Source: Dyadobacter koreensis
GTDB taxonomy: Bacteria; Bacteroidota; Bacteroidia; Cytophagales; Spirosomataceae
DNA length: 64,000 nucleotides
Direction: 5' to 3'
Assembly (NCBI RefSeq): GCF_900108855.1
Contig: NZ_FNXY01000008.1
Location: 112,743-176,742, forward strand
Part shown: piece after piece, positions 17,731 to 25,760 of the stretch
How the letters are laid out: each line of letters starts with the position of its first letter
How positions within the stretch are numbered: position 1 is the first letter of the stretch
Program-made: the position numbers and the translations under genes
The notes under the pieces: generated by a model
Told to the model about the DNA's origin: nothing
Database searches by the model: none
What the model saw: only the letters and a program-made list of their open reading frames with translations

Positions 17731-17863
17731 ATTTGCCCTGAACAAAAAAATAAACTATTATTGATTTTTAGAGAGATCAATAACCACCATTGTATTTTGA
17801 AAAGGTAAAGATCGTTTTAGGTTTAACCCTTTTATCAAACAATCAGACTAGGACTGAGTATAA

Positions 17864-18406
17864 ATGTCTGACGAAGAATTATTAGCATTATTTGAAAATC
17901 CCGAAACGCGGAGAAACGCTTTCAATCAACTGGTGCGCAAGTATCAGCAAAAAGTCTATTGGCTGGTACGCAAAATGGTGGTCGACCATGATGATGCTAA
18001 CGATATAACCCAGGATGTATTTATCAAGGCGTGGACCGCATTGGAAAATTTTAGAGGAGATTCTAAGTTTTATACCTGGCTGTATCGTATAGCAAGCAAC
18101 GAAGCAATTAATTTTTTGAATAAAAAACGAAAACGTTTCTTTGTGCCAATTTATGATGTTGAAAACGAATTAAGCGAAAAACTGGAAGCAGATCCGTTGA
18201 TAAGTGGAGATGCAATCCAGCTTAAATTGCAAAAGGCATTATTAAAATTGCCTGAAAAACAGCGACTTGTATTCAATTTGAAATATTACGAAGAGTTGCC
18301 TTATGAAGAGATATCAGAGATTACGGGAACATCGGTCGGAGCGTTGAAAGCATCTTACCATTGGGCTGTTAAAAAAATAGAAGACTTTTTAAACGAAACA
18401 GATTAA
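17864..18406 (+). CDS. ECF RNA polymerase sigma factor
   Basis: A 180-residue sigma-70 family protein of the extracytoplasmic function type. Region 2 runs through LVRKYQQKVYWLVRKM and DANDITQDVFIKAW, followed by the FRGDSKFYTWLYRIASN segment of region 2.4. Region 4 is LPEKQRLVFNLKYYEELPYEEISEITG with the DNA-recognition helix in VGALKASYHWAVKKI. It heads a likely operon with a membrane protein and a Spy-like periplasmic protein, a layout that suggests an envelope stress response. No exact -7 box is seen upstream; TATTTTG near 17795 is one base short. Confidence 0.94.
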   Translation: MSDEELLALFENPETRRNAFNQLVRKYQQKVYWLVRKMVVDHDDANDITQDVFIKAWTALENFRGDSKFYTWLYRIASNEAINFLNKKRKRFFVPIYDVENELSEKLEADPLISGDAIQLKLQKALLKLPEKQRLVFNLKYYEELPYEEISEITGTSVGALKASYHWAVKKIEDFLNETD

Positions 18407-18461
18407 ACCATTTGTAAGTCATTAAGTCAAAGATTAGTAAGACAAAGAAACACGTATAGTC

Positions 18462-18902
18462 ATGGACAAAAAGCACATACGGTTAGATGATCTAAAAAAG
18501 GAAACGCCTTTTGCAGTACCTGATGGCTATTTTGAAAATTTACCCCAAATCATTCAGTCGAGAATACCTAATGAAGTTGCTCGTAAGCCATTAATTCAAT
18601 GGAACTGGCAGAGGTCTGCCGGCTTGGTGGCTGCAATGAGTTTTTTACTTGTTATGGTGTGGGTAACTTTCCCGGAACGTCAGGGATCCCTTGGACAGGA
18701 ACCGCTTAGTTCAATCAGCGACGCTTCCATTGTGACGTATCTGGAAGATCAGAATATCAGTTACTATGATTTGAGCGAACATCAGGTGGTGCAGAAAGCT
18801 TTCGATACAGATTCGACTGTTATGTATTATCTCGATGGTTTGGACGAAGATTTTATCCGCCAGCAAATTATTGAATCAGGTTCCGCCTCCGAAAAAATTT
18901 GA
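18462..18902 (+). CDS. Single-pass membrane protein, putative anti-sigma factor
   Basis: A 146-residue protein with one membrane segment at about 49-68 (AGLVAAMSFLLVMVWVTF). The N-terminal cytoplasmic part holds a short motif PDGYFENLP that is frequent in Bacteroidota genes next to ECF sigma factors. The outer part is acidic. It sits 55 bases after the sigma gene and 20 bases before the next one. Negative control of that sigma factor is inferred from order and topology; no zinc anti-sigma motif is present. Confidence 0.6.
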   Translation: MDKKHIRLDDLKKETPFAVPDGYFENLPQIIQSRIPNEVARKPLIQWNWQRSAGLVAAMSFLLVMVWVTFPERQGSLGQEPLSSISDASIVTYLEDQNISYYDLSEHQVVQKAFDTDSTVMYYLDGLDEDFIRQQIIESGSASEKI

Positions 18903-18922
18903 CATTTAATGACCTAAAAGAA

Positions 18923-19402
18923 ATGAACCCATTACAAAAGAAAACCAACGTTAAGATATTGAGTTTAATGTTGCTGTTTACGCTCTTTTCAACAGCCACG
19001 GCTTTGGCGCAGCGTCCGTCGGGAGAGGAAATGCAGAAAATTCAGGATGCTAAAATTGCGATTATTACCAATAGACTGAATTTATCGCCTGAACAAGCCA
19101 CAGGTTTTTGGCCGGTTTATAATGAGTATTCTCAGAAGAGAAAAGACATTCATCGGGCACAGCGCAAAATTATCAATGATAAGAAAGCCGAAGGTAAAAC
19201 AGATGATCAGGTTTTGAATAATTTAAAGGAAGTTCAAGAGCTTAAACAAAAAGAGCTTGACCTTGAAAAAGAATACCAAAATCGATTTTTAAAGGTTATT
19301 TCCGCGAGTCAGGTTATTGAGTTGTACAAAGCAGAGCGAACATTTAACGATATGCTTATTCAGCGTCTGAAACAAAGGAAAGAGCAAAAATCTAACGAAT
19401 AA
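18923..19402 (+). CDS. Spy/CpxP-like periplasmic protein
   Basis: A 159-residue exported protein (signal about 1-27, cleaved near ALA-Q). The mature part is almost all charged helix, with LNLSPEQATGFWPVYNEY, a form of the LTxxQ-type repeat that defines Spy/CpxP-like periplasmic chaperones and metal-stress sensors. Its place as third gene behind a sigma factor and a membrane protein fits a target or feedback component of an envelope stress response. The ATG at 18923 is chosen over an upstream TTG at 18899 that would overlap the previous gene. Confidence 0.72.
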   Translation: MNPLQKKTNVKILSLMLLFTLFSTATALAQRPSGEEMQKIQDAKIAIITNRLNLSPEQATGFWPVYNEYSQKRKDIHRAQRKIINDKKAEGKTDDQVLNNLKEVQELKQKELDLEKEYQNRFLKVISASQVIELYKAERTFNDMLIQRLKQRKEQKSNE

Positions 19403-19419
19403 AGTATTCTGCAAAAAAT

Positions 19420-19456
19420 AATCCCCGCAATTGACTAGTCTTTTGCGGGGATTTTT
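19420..19456. terminator. Terminator between the Spy-like gene and the SulP gene
   Basis: An 11-base stem (AATCCCCGCAA at 19420-19430 with TTGCGGGGATT at 19443-19453) followed by Ts, with As on the left flank that serve the convergent gene. Confidence 0.88.
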
Positions 19457-19478
19457 AGTTTGTAACGAAGTTCTCGAT

Positions 19479-21056
19479 TTAGTGTCCGCCAACCGAAGCA
19501 ACGGACTCAATACCTCTGGTTTCTACAATTATATTTTTTGCCGGAGCGCCATGTTTTCTAAATTCCTGGATAATTTCAAGAACGTCATAGTCTATACTCA
19601 TCGACTTGGAGCCATCAATAATCACCTTCGAATTTTCGGGCAGATGGTCTAACGTATGCCCTATGCTTCCCTTGTTCAGAAATGTAACTTCCTCGGAAAG
19701 AACGATCGTGATGATGTCTCCGTCTTTATATTCTTCTTTCTTGTAGTGGTAAGAATGTTTGTAGTTCTTTCTCAGAATAAAATATATCGCAACTACCATA
19801 CCGATTGCAATCCCCTTCAATAAGTCAGTGCTTAAAATGGCAATAATTGTTACAATAAAAGGGATAAACTGCTCCTTGCCTAACTTGTACATACCGCTGT
19901 AAAGCTGGACTTTTGATAATTTATAACCTACCAATAACAACACCGCCGCTAAAGACGCCAGAGGGATATAATTCAGGAATTTTGGTATAAAAATAGCGGA
20001 AAGAAGTAAAATCGAACCATGTGTTATGGTTCCCATTTTTGTTCTCGCCCCTGATTCAATATTGGCAGAGCTACGGACGATTACCTGTGTAATTGGTAAT
20101 CCGCCGATTAGTCCGGAAACCATATTACCGATTCCCTGTGCCTTCAATTCACGGTTGGTTGGTGTATTACGTTTATATGGATCAAGTTTGTCGGTAGCTT
20201 CAACTGAAAGTAAAGTTTCAAGGCTGGCTACAATGGCGAGTGTAAAGGCCACAGTATATACTTCGACTTTGTTGATTGCGGTAAAATCCGGAGATTTGAA
20301 GAAACTGATAAACTCAGATGCGCTAGACGCTACCGGAAGCTGAACCAGATGTTCACCGCTCAGCGCAATCGAGGGAAAGAAATTGATAAACACCGCGTTT
20401 AAGACAATTCCGATCAGAACTACGAACAGCGCGCCAGGTAAAAACTTGAAGAGCTGAATTCTTTTCATGAAAGGTCTGTCGAACAGGAGGAGGAGTCCAA
20501 GTGAAATGGCCGAAATGATGATAGCACCGGTACTGCTATACCTGATTGCATTAAATACCTCGGTAAACGTATTCTGGCCGTCTTTCTGACTAAAAGCTTC
20601 ATCGCCCATGAAGTCAGCATCGTAACCGAATGCGTGAGGTATTTCCTTTAAGATCAGCGTTATCCCGATAGCTGCCAACATTCCCTTTATGACAGAGGAC
20701 GGAAAATAATAACCGATAATCCCAGCATTTAAAAATCCGGCAAGAAGTTGTATTGCGCCTGCCAGTACGACGGCAAGCAAAAAGGCCTCGAAACTGCCAA
20801 GTGTTTCAATGGCAGTCAACACAATCACGACAAGTCCGGCAGCCGGGCCTGATACGCCAAGCGAGGAGCCGCTCAAACTACCTATAACGATTCCTCCGAT
20901 CACACCGGAAATTATTCCCGAAAACAATAGATCAGGCCGTCCGGTCGATGCCAGAGCTACACCCAGACAAAGCGGCAGCGCAACCAGATAAACGACCAAT
21001 CCTGCTGGGAAATCGTATTTAAGATTTGAGAACAGATTATTCTTATTAGCTGACAT
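19479..21056 (-). CDS. SulP-family anion transporter with C-terminal STAS domain
   Basis: A 525-residue inner membrane carrier with about 11-12 helices. It opens with the SulP segment DFPAGLVVYLVALPLCLGVALAS and contains the GLIGGLPITQVIVRSSANI stretch typical of the family; a STAS domain covers about 430-525. The family moves sulfate, bicarbonate, chloride or dicarboxylates. The gene lies 45 bases after a carbonic anhydrase gene on the same strand, which favours bicarbonate as the substrate, with the anhydrase supplying or removing it. That substrate is inferred from context only. Confidence 0.92.
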   Translation of the reverse strand: MSANKNNLFSNLKYDFPAGLVVYLVALPLCLGVALASTGRPDLLFSGIISGVIGGIVIGSLSGSSLGVSGPAAGLVVIVLTAIETLGSFEAFLLAVVLAGAIQLLAGFLNAGIIGYYFPSSVIKGMLAAIGITLILKEIPHAFGYDADFMGDEAFSQKDGQNTFTEVFNAIRYSSTGAIIISAISLGLLLLFDRPFMKRIQLFKFLPGALFVVLIGIVLNAVFINFFPSIALSGEHLVQLPVASSASEFISFFKSPDFTAINKVEVYTVAFTLAIVASLETLLSVEATDKLDPYKRNTPTNRELKAQGIGNMVSGLIGGLPITQVIVRSSANIESGARTKMGTITHGSILLLSAIFIPKFLNYIPLASLAAVLLLVGYKLSKVQLYSGMYKLGKEQFIPFIVTIIAILSTDLLKGIAIGMVVAIYFILRKNYKHSYHYKKEEYKDGDIITIVLSEEVTFLNKGSIGHTLDHLPENSKVIIDGSKSMSIDYDVLEIIQEFRKHGAPAKNIIVETRGIESVASVGGH

Positions 21057-21101
21057 AGAGATTATTCGAAGAATAAAAAACGTTTATTTTATAGCTTAAA
21101 A

Positions 21102-21746
21102 TTACAGAACCTCAGTTTCCATACGATAAACATCTTCGATGTCTTCGTTATTCTCGATTGTCAGTCCAAGGTCTGTCAGAACGCCGTCTTTTACATCGTA
21201 AACAATTCCATGAACCTGAAGTGATTTTCCATTTGCCCAGGCATTCTGTACGATCGAAGTTTTGGTTAAGCCATAAACCTGTTCCTGAACGTTCAGTTCA
21301 ACGAGCCGGTCGCTTTTTTTACCTGGATCTTCGATGGCATTCAATTCATCTTTATGCAAGCGATATACGTCTTTGATATGACGAAGCCAATTGTCAATCA
21401 GACCTACCTGTTTGTGCCCCATAGCCGCATTGACGCCGCCGCAACCATAATGACCGCAAACAATAATGTGTTTTACTTTTAAAACGTTGACAGCGTAATC
21501 TAATACACTTAACATGCTAATGTCTGTGTGTATTACCATATTCGCAATATTTCTATGTACGAATATATCTCCTGGAAATGTTCCTGTAATCTCATTTGCC
21601 GGCACCCGGCTGTCGGAACAGCCGATCCATAAAAACTGTGGCGACTGGCCTGCCGCTAGATTGTTAAAAAAATCCGGGCTACGTTTTTTTGTTTGCTCGA
21701 CCCATTTTTTATTGTTGTCGAAAAGCTGATGATATGAACTGTTCAT
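21102..21746 (-). CDS. Beta-class carbonic anhydrase
   Basis: A 214-residue enzyme that interconverts carbon dioxide and bicarbonate. The zinc ligands and catalytic dyad are clear: C43-x-D45-x-R47 in CSDSR, then H99 and C102 in CGHYGCGG. There is no signal peptide, so it acts in the cytoplasm. The downstream SulP gene is 45 bases away, forming a transport-plus-hydration pair found in many bacteria. Confidence 0.96.
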   Translation of the reverse strand: MNSSYHQLFDNNKKWVEQTKKRSPDFFNNLAAGQSPQFLWIGCSDSRVPANEITGTFPGDIFVHRNIANMVIHTDISMLSVLDYAVNVLKVKHIIVCGHYGCGGVNAAMGHKQVGLIDNWLRHIKDVYRLHKDELNAIEDPGKKSDRLVELNVQEQVYGLTKTSIVQNAWANGKSLQVHGIVYDVKDGVLTDLGLTIENNEDIEDVYRMETEVL

Positions 21747-21876
21747 GATTGTCTAAGTAATTATCGTTGAAAAAGTTACAGCATGGAGCTGAAAAAGAAG
21801 ACTGATGCCGATCTGGAAGAAGGCATAAACCTTACCGACATTTAAAGAATGTCAGCGCGTTAAATCGATAAGAAAC

Positions 21877-22176
21877 TTAGCTTAATTCGGGTGGGGGAGA
21901 TAGGAGATTTCTATAAATCTCATTTTCAAAACCTACGGTATACGAAAAAGCAGTTTGAAGAACAACCGCCGCCGTAGAGTGATGTAGAGAAACGCGATGA
22001 TCGACCAATAACTGATCGTCTATCATTTTTTCAGCTTCTTCGGTATTTTCATTATCGCAAGTGCCTGAATCACATATAACTTTTGCCTTTTCCTTTGCCA
22101 ACAGAAGACTAGCAGCATCTGTGGCTTTACAGATGAGAAAGGTCGTTAGCAATATCAGACAAAGTGTTTTTAGCAA
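21877..22176 (-). CDS. Small secreted protein of unknown function
   Basis: A 99-residue protein starting with a signal peptide (about 1-21, cleaved near TDA-A). The mature part is acidic, has two Cys residues close together (residues about 35 and 40, in VICDSGTC) and ends in a PPPE motif. I do not recognise a family. The Cys pair could form a disulfide loop. It stands alone on the minus strand between the carbonic anhydrase gene and a short hairpin-flanked peptide gene. Confidence 0.5.
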   Translation of the reverse strand: MLKTLCLILLTTFLICKATDAASLLLAKEKAKVICDSGTCDNENTEEAEKMIDDQLLVDHRVSLHHSTAAVVLQTAFSYTVGFENEIYRNLLSPPPELS

Positions 22177-22304
22177 AACTTACAGACAATGATGGTTAAA
22201 TAAATCAACAGAGATTACCGCTTAAACGTTCGAAGTGTCCCATTGGTATACCAAATTTATCGAATTGATATTTTTTTGCCAAATTTTGGACGCTTCGATA
22301 TAAA

Positions 22305-22331
22305 AAAAGGGAGTTTGAAAAACTCCCTTTT
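22305..22331. terminator. Perfect 12-base hairpin terminator
   Basis: AAAAGGGAGTTT (22305-22316) and AAACTCCCTTTT (22320-22331) with a three-base loop. It sits directly after the stop of the 34-residue frame on the minus strand, with T-rich sequence on that side. Confidence 0.8.
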
Positions 22332-22334
22332 ATA

Positions 22335-22439
22335 TCAAGGCTTATAGCTTTTTTCGTGATTCTCTAACCAGCGTCCAACCAGAAACGCTGACCCCAACAG
22401 AACCACATAAAAAACTATCATTATAATCGTCATGAACAT
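22335..22439 (-). CDS. Candidate 34-residue single-pass membrane peptide
   Basis: The frame runs from an ATG at 22439 to a TGA four bases before the hairpin at 22331. Residues 3-21 (TIIMIVFYVVLLGSAFLVG) are a single hydrophobic helix, followed by a charged tail of about 13 residues (RWLENHEK...). A TAATTTTG box lies 34 bases upstream and a terminator lies right after the stop, so the frame has its own transcription unit. The pattern resembles small subunits of membrane complexes, such as CydX or KdpF-like peptides, but no specific match is claimed. An upstream in-frame start is not available nearby. Confidence 0.5.
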   Translation of the reverse strand: MFMTIIMIVFYVVLLGSAFLVGRWLENHEKSYKP

Positions 22440-22472
22440 AATAATATCTGATTAAGCGTAATTGAATATGAA

Positions 22473-22480
22473 CAAAATTA
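22473..22480 (-). promoter_or_regulatory. Candidate -7 box for the 34-residue peptide
   Basis: The minus strand reads TAATTTTG here, an exact match to TAnnTTTG, 33 bases before the ATG at 22439. No TTG lies 17-23 bases further upstream, so only the -7 element is supported. Confidence 0.35.
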
Positions 22481-22520
22481 AAGAAAAAAAGTAAATGCCT
22501 GACCAGCTTCCTCTAAAAAA

Positions 22521-23645
22521 TTATAAAACTCCTTTGGTAGAGGGCATAAAATCAAGCGCTTTCAGGTCGCGGCGAACAGCCATTTTAATTGCTTTCGCAA
22601 AACCCTTAAAGATCGATTCGATTTTATGATGCTCATTTTGGCCTTCAACTTTGATATTCAGGTTTGATAACGAAGTATCAGAAAAAGATTTAAAAAAATG
22701 GAAGAACATCTCTGTCGGCATTTCTCCAATTTTTTCTCTCTTGAATTCGGCATCCCATACAATCCATGGGCGGCCAGAAAAATCGATTGCAACCTGTGCC
22801 AGCGCTTCATCCATCGGTAATAAAAATCCGTAGCGACTGATCCCACGTTTGTCTCCGATAGCAATTCGATAAGCCTCACCCAAAGCCAGTGCCGTGTCTT
22901 CAATCGTATGATGTTCATCGATATGAAGATCACCTTCTACATGAATTGTCAGGTCAGCTCCGGAATGTCTTGCCAATTGGTCAAGCATATGGTCAAAAAA
23001 TCCAAGTCCGGTATGAATTTCAGATCTTCCGCTCCCGTCAAGATTCAGGTCAATCGTAATCTGGGTTTCTTTCGTATTTCTTTGTACTGAGGCCGTTCTC
23101 GCCGGTAATTTCAGGTGTTCATAAATAGCGTCCCAGTCCGTTGAAACATACGAGACGGCTGATTTCATTTCTTGTGATACACCATCTTTCGCAAGTTCCG
23201 AACCAATAAATATTGCTTTCGAACCCAGATTTACCGCCAGTTGAACATCCGTAAGACGATCTCCGATTACATAACTGTTAGCGAGATCATATTCCTCAGA
23301 GAAATAGGAGGTCAGCATGCCGATTCCGGGCTTTCTTGTTGGCAGGTTGTCTTCCGGAAAACTTCTGTCGATGTGTACCGCCGTAAACTCGATGTTTTCT
23401 CCTTTTAATGTTTGAAGCATTTTATTTTGCGCCGGCCAAAAGGTGTCTTCCGGAAAAGAACCTGTTCCAAGTCCGTCCTGGTTAGTAACCATAACCAATT
23501 CATAATCGGTCTCTTCTGCTATTTTTCGAAGATTGGAAATTGCTTTTGGTAAAAATTCCAGTTTTTCAAGTGAATCAACCTGGAAGTCTGTTGGTGGCTC
23601 GACGATAATCGTTCCGTCGCGATCAATAAATAATACTTTTTTCAT
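22521..23645 (-). CDS. hisB: Bifunctional histidinol-phosphatase / imidazoleglycerol-phosphate dehydratase
   Basis: A 374-residue fusion for two steps of histidine synthesis. The N-terminal part (about 1-165) is an HAD phosphatase with FIDRDGTI (the DxD nucleophile) and IGDRLTD. The C-terminal part (about 185-374) is the dehydratase with its His/Glu metal-binding segments [16 protein letters not shown] and [14 protein letters not shown]. The fusion order matches E. coli HisB. It stands alone here; no other his genes are in view. Confidence 0.96.
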   Translation of the reverse strand: MKKVLFIDRDGTIIVEPPTDFQVDSLEKLEFLPKAISNLRKIAEETDYELVMVTNQDGLGTGSFPEDTFWPAQNKMLQTLKGENIEFTAVHIDRSFPEDNLPTRKPGIGMLTSYFSEEYDLANSYVIGDRLTDVQLAVNLGSKAIFIGSELAKDGVSQEMKSAVSYVSTDWDAIYEHLKLPARTASVQRNTKETQITIDLNLDGSGRSEIHTGLGFFDHMLDQLARHSGADLTIHVEGDLHIDEHHTIEDTALALGEAYRIAIGDKRGISRYGFLLPMDEALAQVAIDFSGRPWIVWDAEFKREKIGEMPTEMFFHFFKSFSDTSLSNLNIKVEGQNEHHKIESIFKGFAKAIKMAVRRDLKALDFMPSTKGVL

Positions 23646-23785
23646 TAAAATAGGATACTAAGGCTCAAACGATTTGATACAAATTGGGGTAAAGGAAAAA
23701 GGCCGCTGCCTGTTATCCGCCACGAAGTTCGTAAACTAGCGTTTAAATTAAAAGAAACTGCGGTGGCTGCTTAGTATTGATAGAG

Positions 23786-23793
23786 TAATTTTG
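23786..23793 (+). promoter_or_regulatory. Candidate -7 box for the Cas4-like gene
   Basis: TAATTTTG fits TAnnTTTG, 52 bases before the GTG at 23846. A second exact box, TAAATTTG, lies at 23830-23837. Neither has a TTG at the expected spacing, and the region is AT-rich, so this is weak. Confidence 0.25.
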
Positions 23794-23845
23794 TTGATAT
23801 TGGGAATGTGTAACAACACAAGTTGATTATAAATTTGTATTAACA

Positions 23846-24880
23846 GTGGAAGAAATAAACAAGAGAAGTATATTTCAACAATATCTTATAAATAGATTAG
23901 GATTCTTAGATGATGACTTTCTATTGATGTATATGACATTTCGGCTTTTTCACTCAAAAAGTGGATATATTATTGATTCCCTATTATATGAATATAATTT
24001 AAAAAGGAGTCTTGAAGTCGAGCTTAAACCCTTTGCTACGAAATATATTTCGGCAACGGACTTATCAAATTTTACTTATTGTAAAGCAAGTTTTGCAATT
24101 TCTAAAACTTATTATCTACCAAAAAATGAATCAGCAATTAAAGGAACTGAACAACATGAGATTAGCCCTATTATTTCAACATTTAAATATTCAAACACTA
24201 AAAGTGGTGAATTGAATGAACGCTCCATTTTAGATCAGTTTATTAAACAACAGAATATGTTTTTTTTTGAGGATCTAAAAAAATCCGCAATGGTATTTAG
24301 TGGTCATTACAAAGATGGTAAAGGCGAAGAAAAAATATACTTTAAGAGCTCCAAGGGGAATTATGTAGGACAACCTGACTATATTTTCTTAAGTGAAAAT
24401 GATAAATATTTTGTAGTCGAAGAAAAATTCCAGTATCAGTGCGATGATGATGAGGATGATCCAACTTCATTTCATCTAAATCACATTAATCAAACAGTGT
24501 CTTATTTACATGGTATATCTGATTTTGACATTCAATATGGATATCTTGTATACTGGAAATACAACTTTTATGGTGATGGAAGCATAAATATACATGCGTG
24601 CTATGTTAAAAAAATAATAAAATCTTCGGTAACTCGATCTCATATTACATCAGTATTTGAGGAGTTAAGAAAATTCTTAATATCAGGAATTACTGATTTT
24701 GATGTGTCCAAGAGGAATGCGAATAAATGTGCCAATTGTGTAGTTAGTGCATATTGTGGTCATAAAACTGGAAATTTCGACAATCTTGAAGTCCCATATT
24801 CTAAGAAGTTTTGGAAATTAAAATATATCCCCTTTCCCAAAGAATTAAGACCTCCTGAAATCGGTACAAAGTCAGGATAG
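23846..24880 (+). CDS. Cas4/RecB-type PD-(D/E)XK nuclease with four-cysteine Fe-S signature
   Basis: A 344-residue protein with the residue order of Cas4, AddB and Dna2 nucleases: Cys79 in TDLSNFTYC, then GTEQH with His104, Asp178 in GQPDY, the E192-x-K194 catalytic pair in VVEEK, Q216-x3-Y220, and a C-terminal C295-x2-C298-x5-C304. The last three with Cys79 would hold a 4Fe-4S cluster, as in Cas4, with the same C-terminal spacing. It is nearly twice the usual Cas4 length, having an extra 65 residues at the N-terminus. The start is GTG; no ATG fits without losing the N-terminal region. The gene is AT-rich and stands alone: no cas genes, repeats or recombination genes are nearby. Function is unknown, and transfer is inferred from composition. 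Confidence 0.75.
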   Translation: MEEINKRSIFQQYLINRLGFLDDDFLLMYMTFRLFHSKSGYIIDSLLYEYNLKRSLEVELKPFATKYISATDLSNFTYCKASFAISKTYYLPKNESAIKGTEQHEISPIISTFKYSNTKSGELNERSILDQFIKQQNMFFFEDLKKSAMVFSGHYKDGKGEEKIYFKSSKGNYVGQPDYIFLSENDKYFVVEEKFQYQCDDDEDDPTSFHLNHINQTVSYLHGISDFDIQYGYLVYWKYNFYGDGSINIHACYVKKIIKSSVTRSHITSVFEELRKFLISGITDFDVSKRNANKCANCVVSAYCGHKTGNFDNLEVPYSKKFWKLKYIPFPKELRPPEIGTKSG

Positions 24881-25097
24881 CTAATTCTTTTAGTAAAGGT
24901 TTATCCTACTATGCTTAAAGTGATACTATTTTATTAGTTTTAATTTTATACAATTCTTCTAAGTTTCTAACACTTATTCCATCTAAAAACGATTAAAAGA
25001 CATTCACAAACTAAATAATACCAATCAGCAAGTCCACCTAAAAAAGGTCTCCAAAGAAGTTGTACATTTACGTTGAAAATTAATTCATTTTAGCAGA

Positions 25098-25691
25098 ATG
25101 TTTACAGGAATTGTTGAAACCATAGGAGAGGTTCTAAAAGTTGAAACGGAAGGCACTAACAAAACTTTCACATTACGTTCAACCTTGACTCCTGAATTGA
25201 AAATCGATCAGAGCCTGAATCATAATGGCGTTTGTCTAACAGTCGTATCCATTAAAGAAGATACATACCAGGTGACGGCGATCGAGGAAACTTTAAACAA
25301 AACAAATCTGGGTCAGCTAAAAGAAGGGAGCAAAGCAAATCTTGAAAGGTGTATGCCAGCGAATGGCCGTTTTGACGGACACATTGTTCAAGGGCATGTG
25401 GATCAAACGGCAATATGCAAGCGTGTTGAAGAGCGCGATGGCAGCTGGCTTTTTGATTTTGAATATGACGCGTCACTGGGAAATATGACTGTCGAAAAAG
25501 GATCGATTTGCATTAATGGCGTCAGCTTAACAGTTTTTAATTCTGAGGCTAATTCATTTCGGGTGGCCATTATTCCCTATACTTATTCTTTTACCAATTT
25601 TCATCAGTTGCAGGAAGGTGACACGGTCAATCTTGAATTTGATATTCTTGGAAAATATATCAAACGAATTCTCGGTTCATATACCGTTTAG
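25098..25691 (+). CDS. ribE: Riboflavin synthase, alpha chain
   Basis: A 197-residue enzyme that joins two lumazine molecules into riboflavin. It shows the internal duplication of the family: both halves carry an N-G-V-C/S-L-T-V core (HNGVCLTVV near 49 and INGVSLTVF near 142), and it opens with the near-invariant MFTGIVE. The segment GHIVQGHVD is also diagnostic. I see no FMN riboswitch upstream. The 61 bases to the next gene leave no clear terminator. Confidence 0.96.
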   Translation: MFTGIVETIGEVLKVETEGTNKTFTLRSTLTPELKIDQSLNHNGVCLTVVSIKEDTYQVTAIEETLNKTNLGQLKEGSKANLERCMPANGRFDGHIVQGHVDQTAICKRVEERDGSWLFDFEYDASLGNMTVEKGSICINGVSLTVFNSEANSFRVAIIPYTYSFTNFHQLQEGDTVNLEFDILGKYIKRILGSYTV

Positions 25692-25760
25692 GGTGTTTGC
25701 ATCTTGAAATATTCCTTCTATTTTTACCGTTTTTAGAAAGTTACCGCATCATGTTTTTCC

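Larger units (their letters stand above)
22177..22520. other. Intergenic stretch holding a hairpin and a 34-residue open frame
   Basis: A 344-base gap between annotated-size genes. It carries a terminator hairpin (22305-22331), a short membrane peptide gene on the minus strand (22335-22439), and a minus-strand TAATTTTG box (22473-22480). No RNA gene is recognised. Confidence 0.5.

Noticed and set aside
23600-25100. A CRISPR array or cas operon near the Cas4-like gene
   Set aside because: No direct repeats with regular spacing and no cas1, cas2 or interference genes are seen on either strand; the neighbours are hisB and riboflavin synthase.
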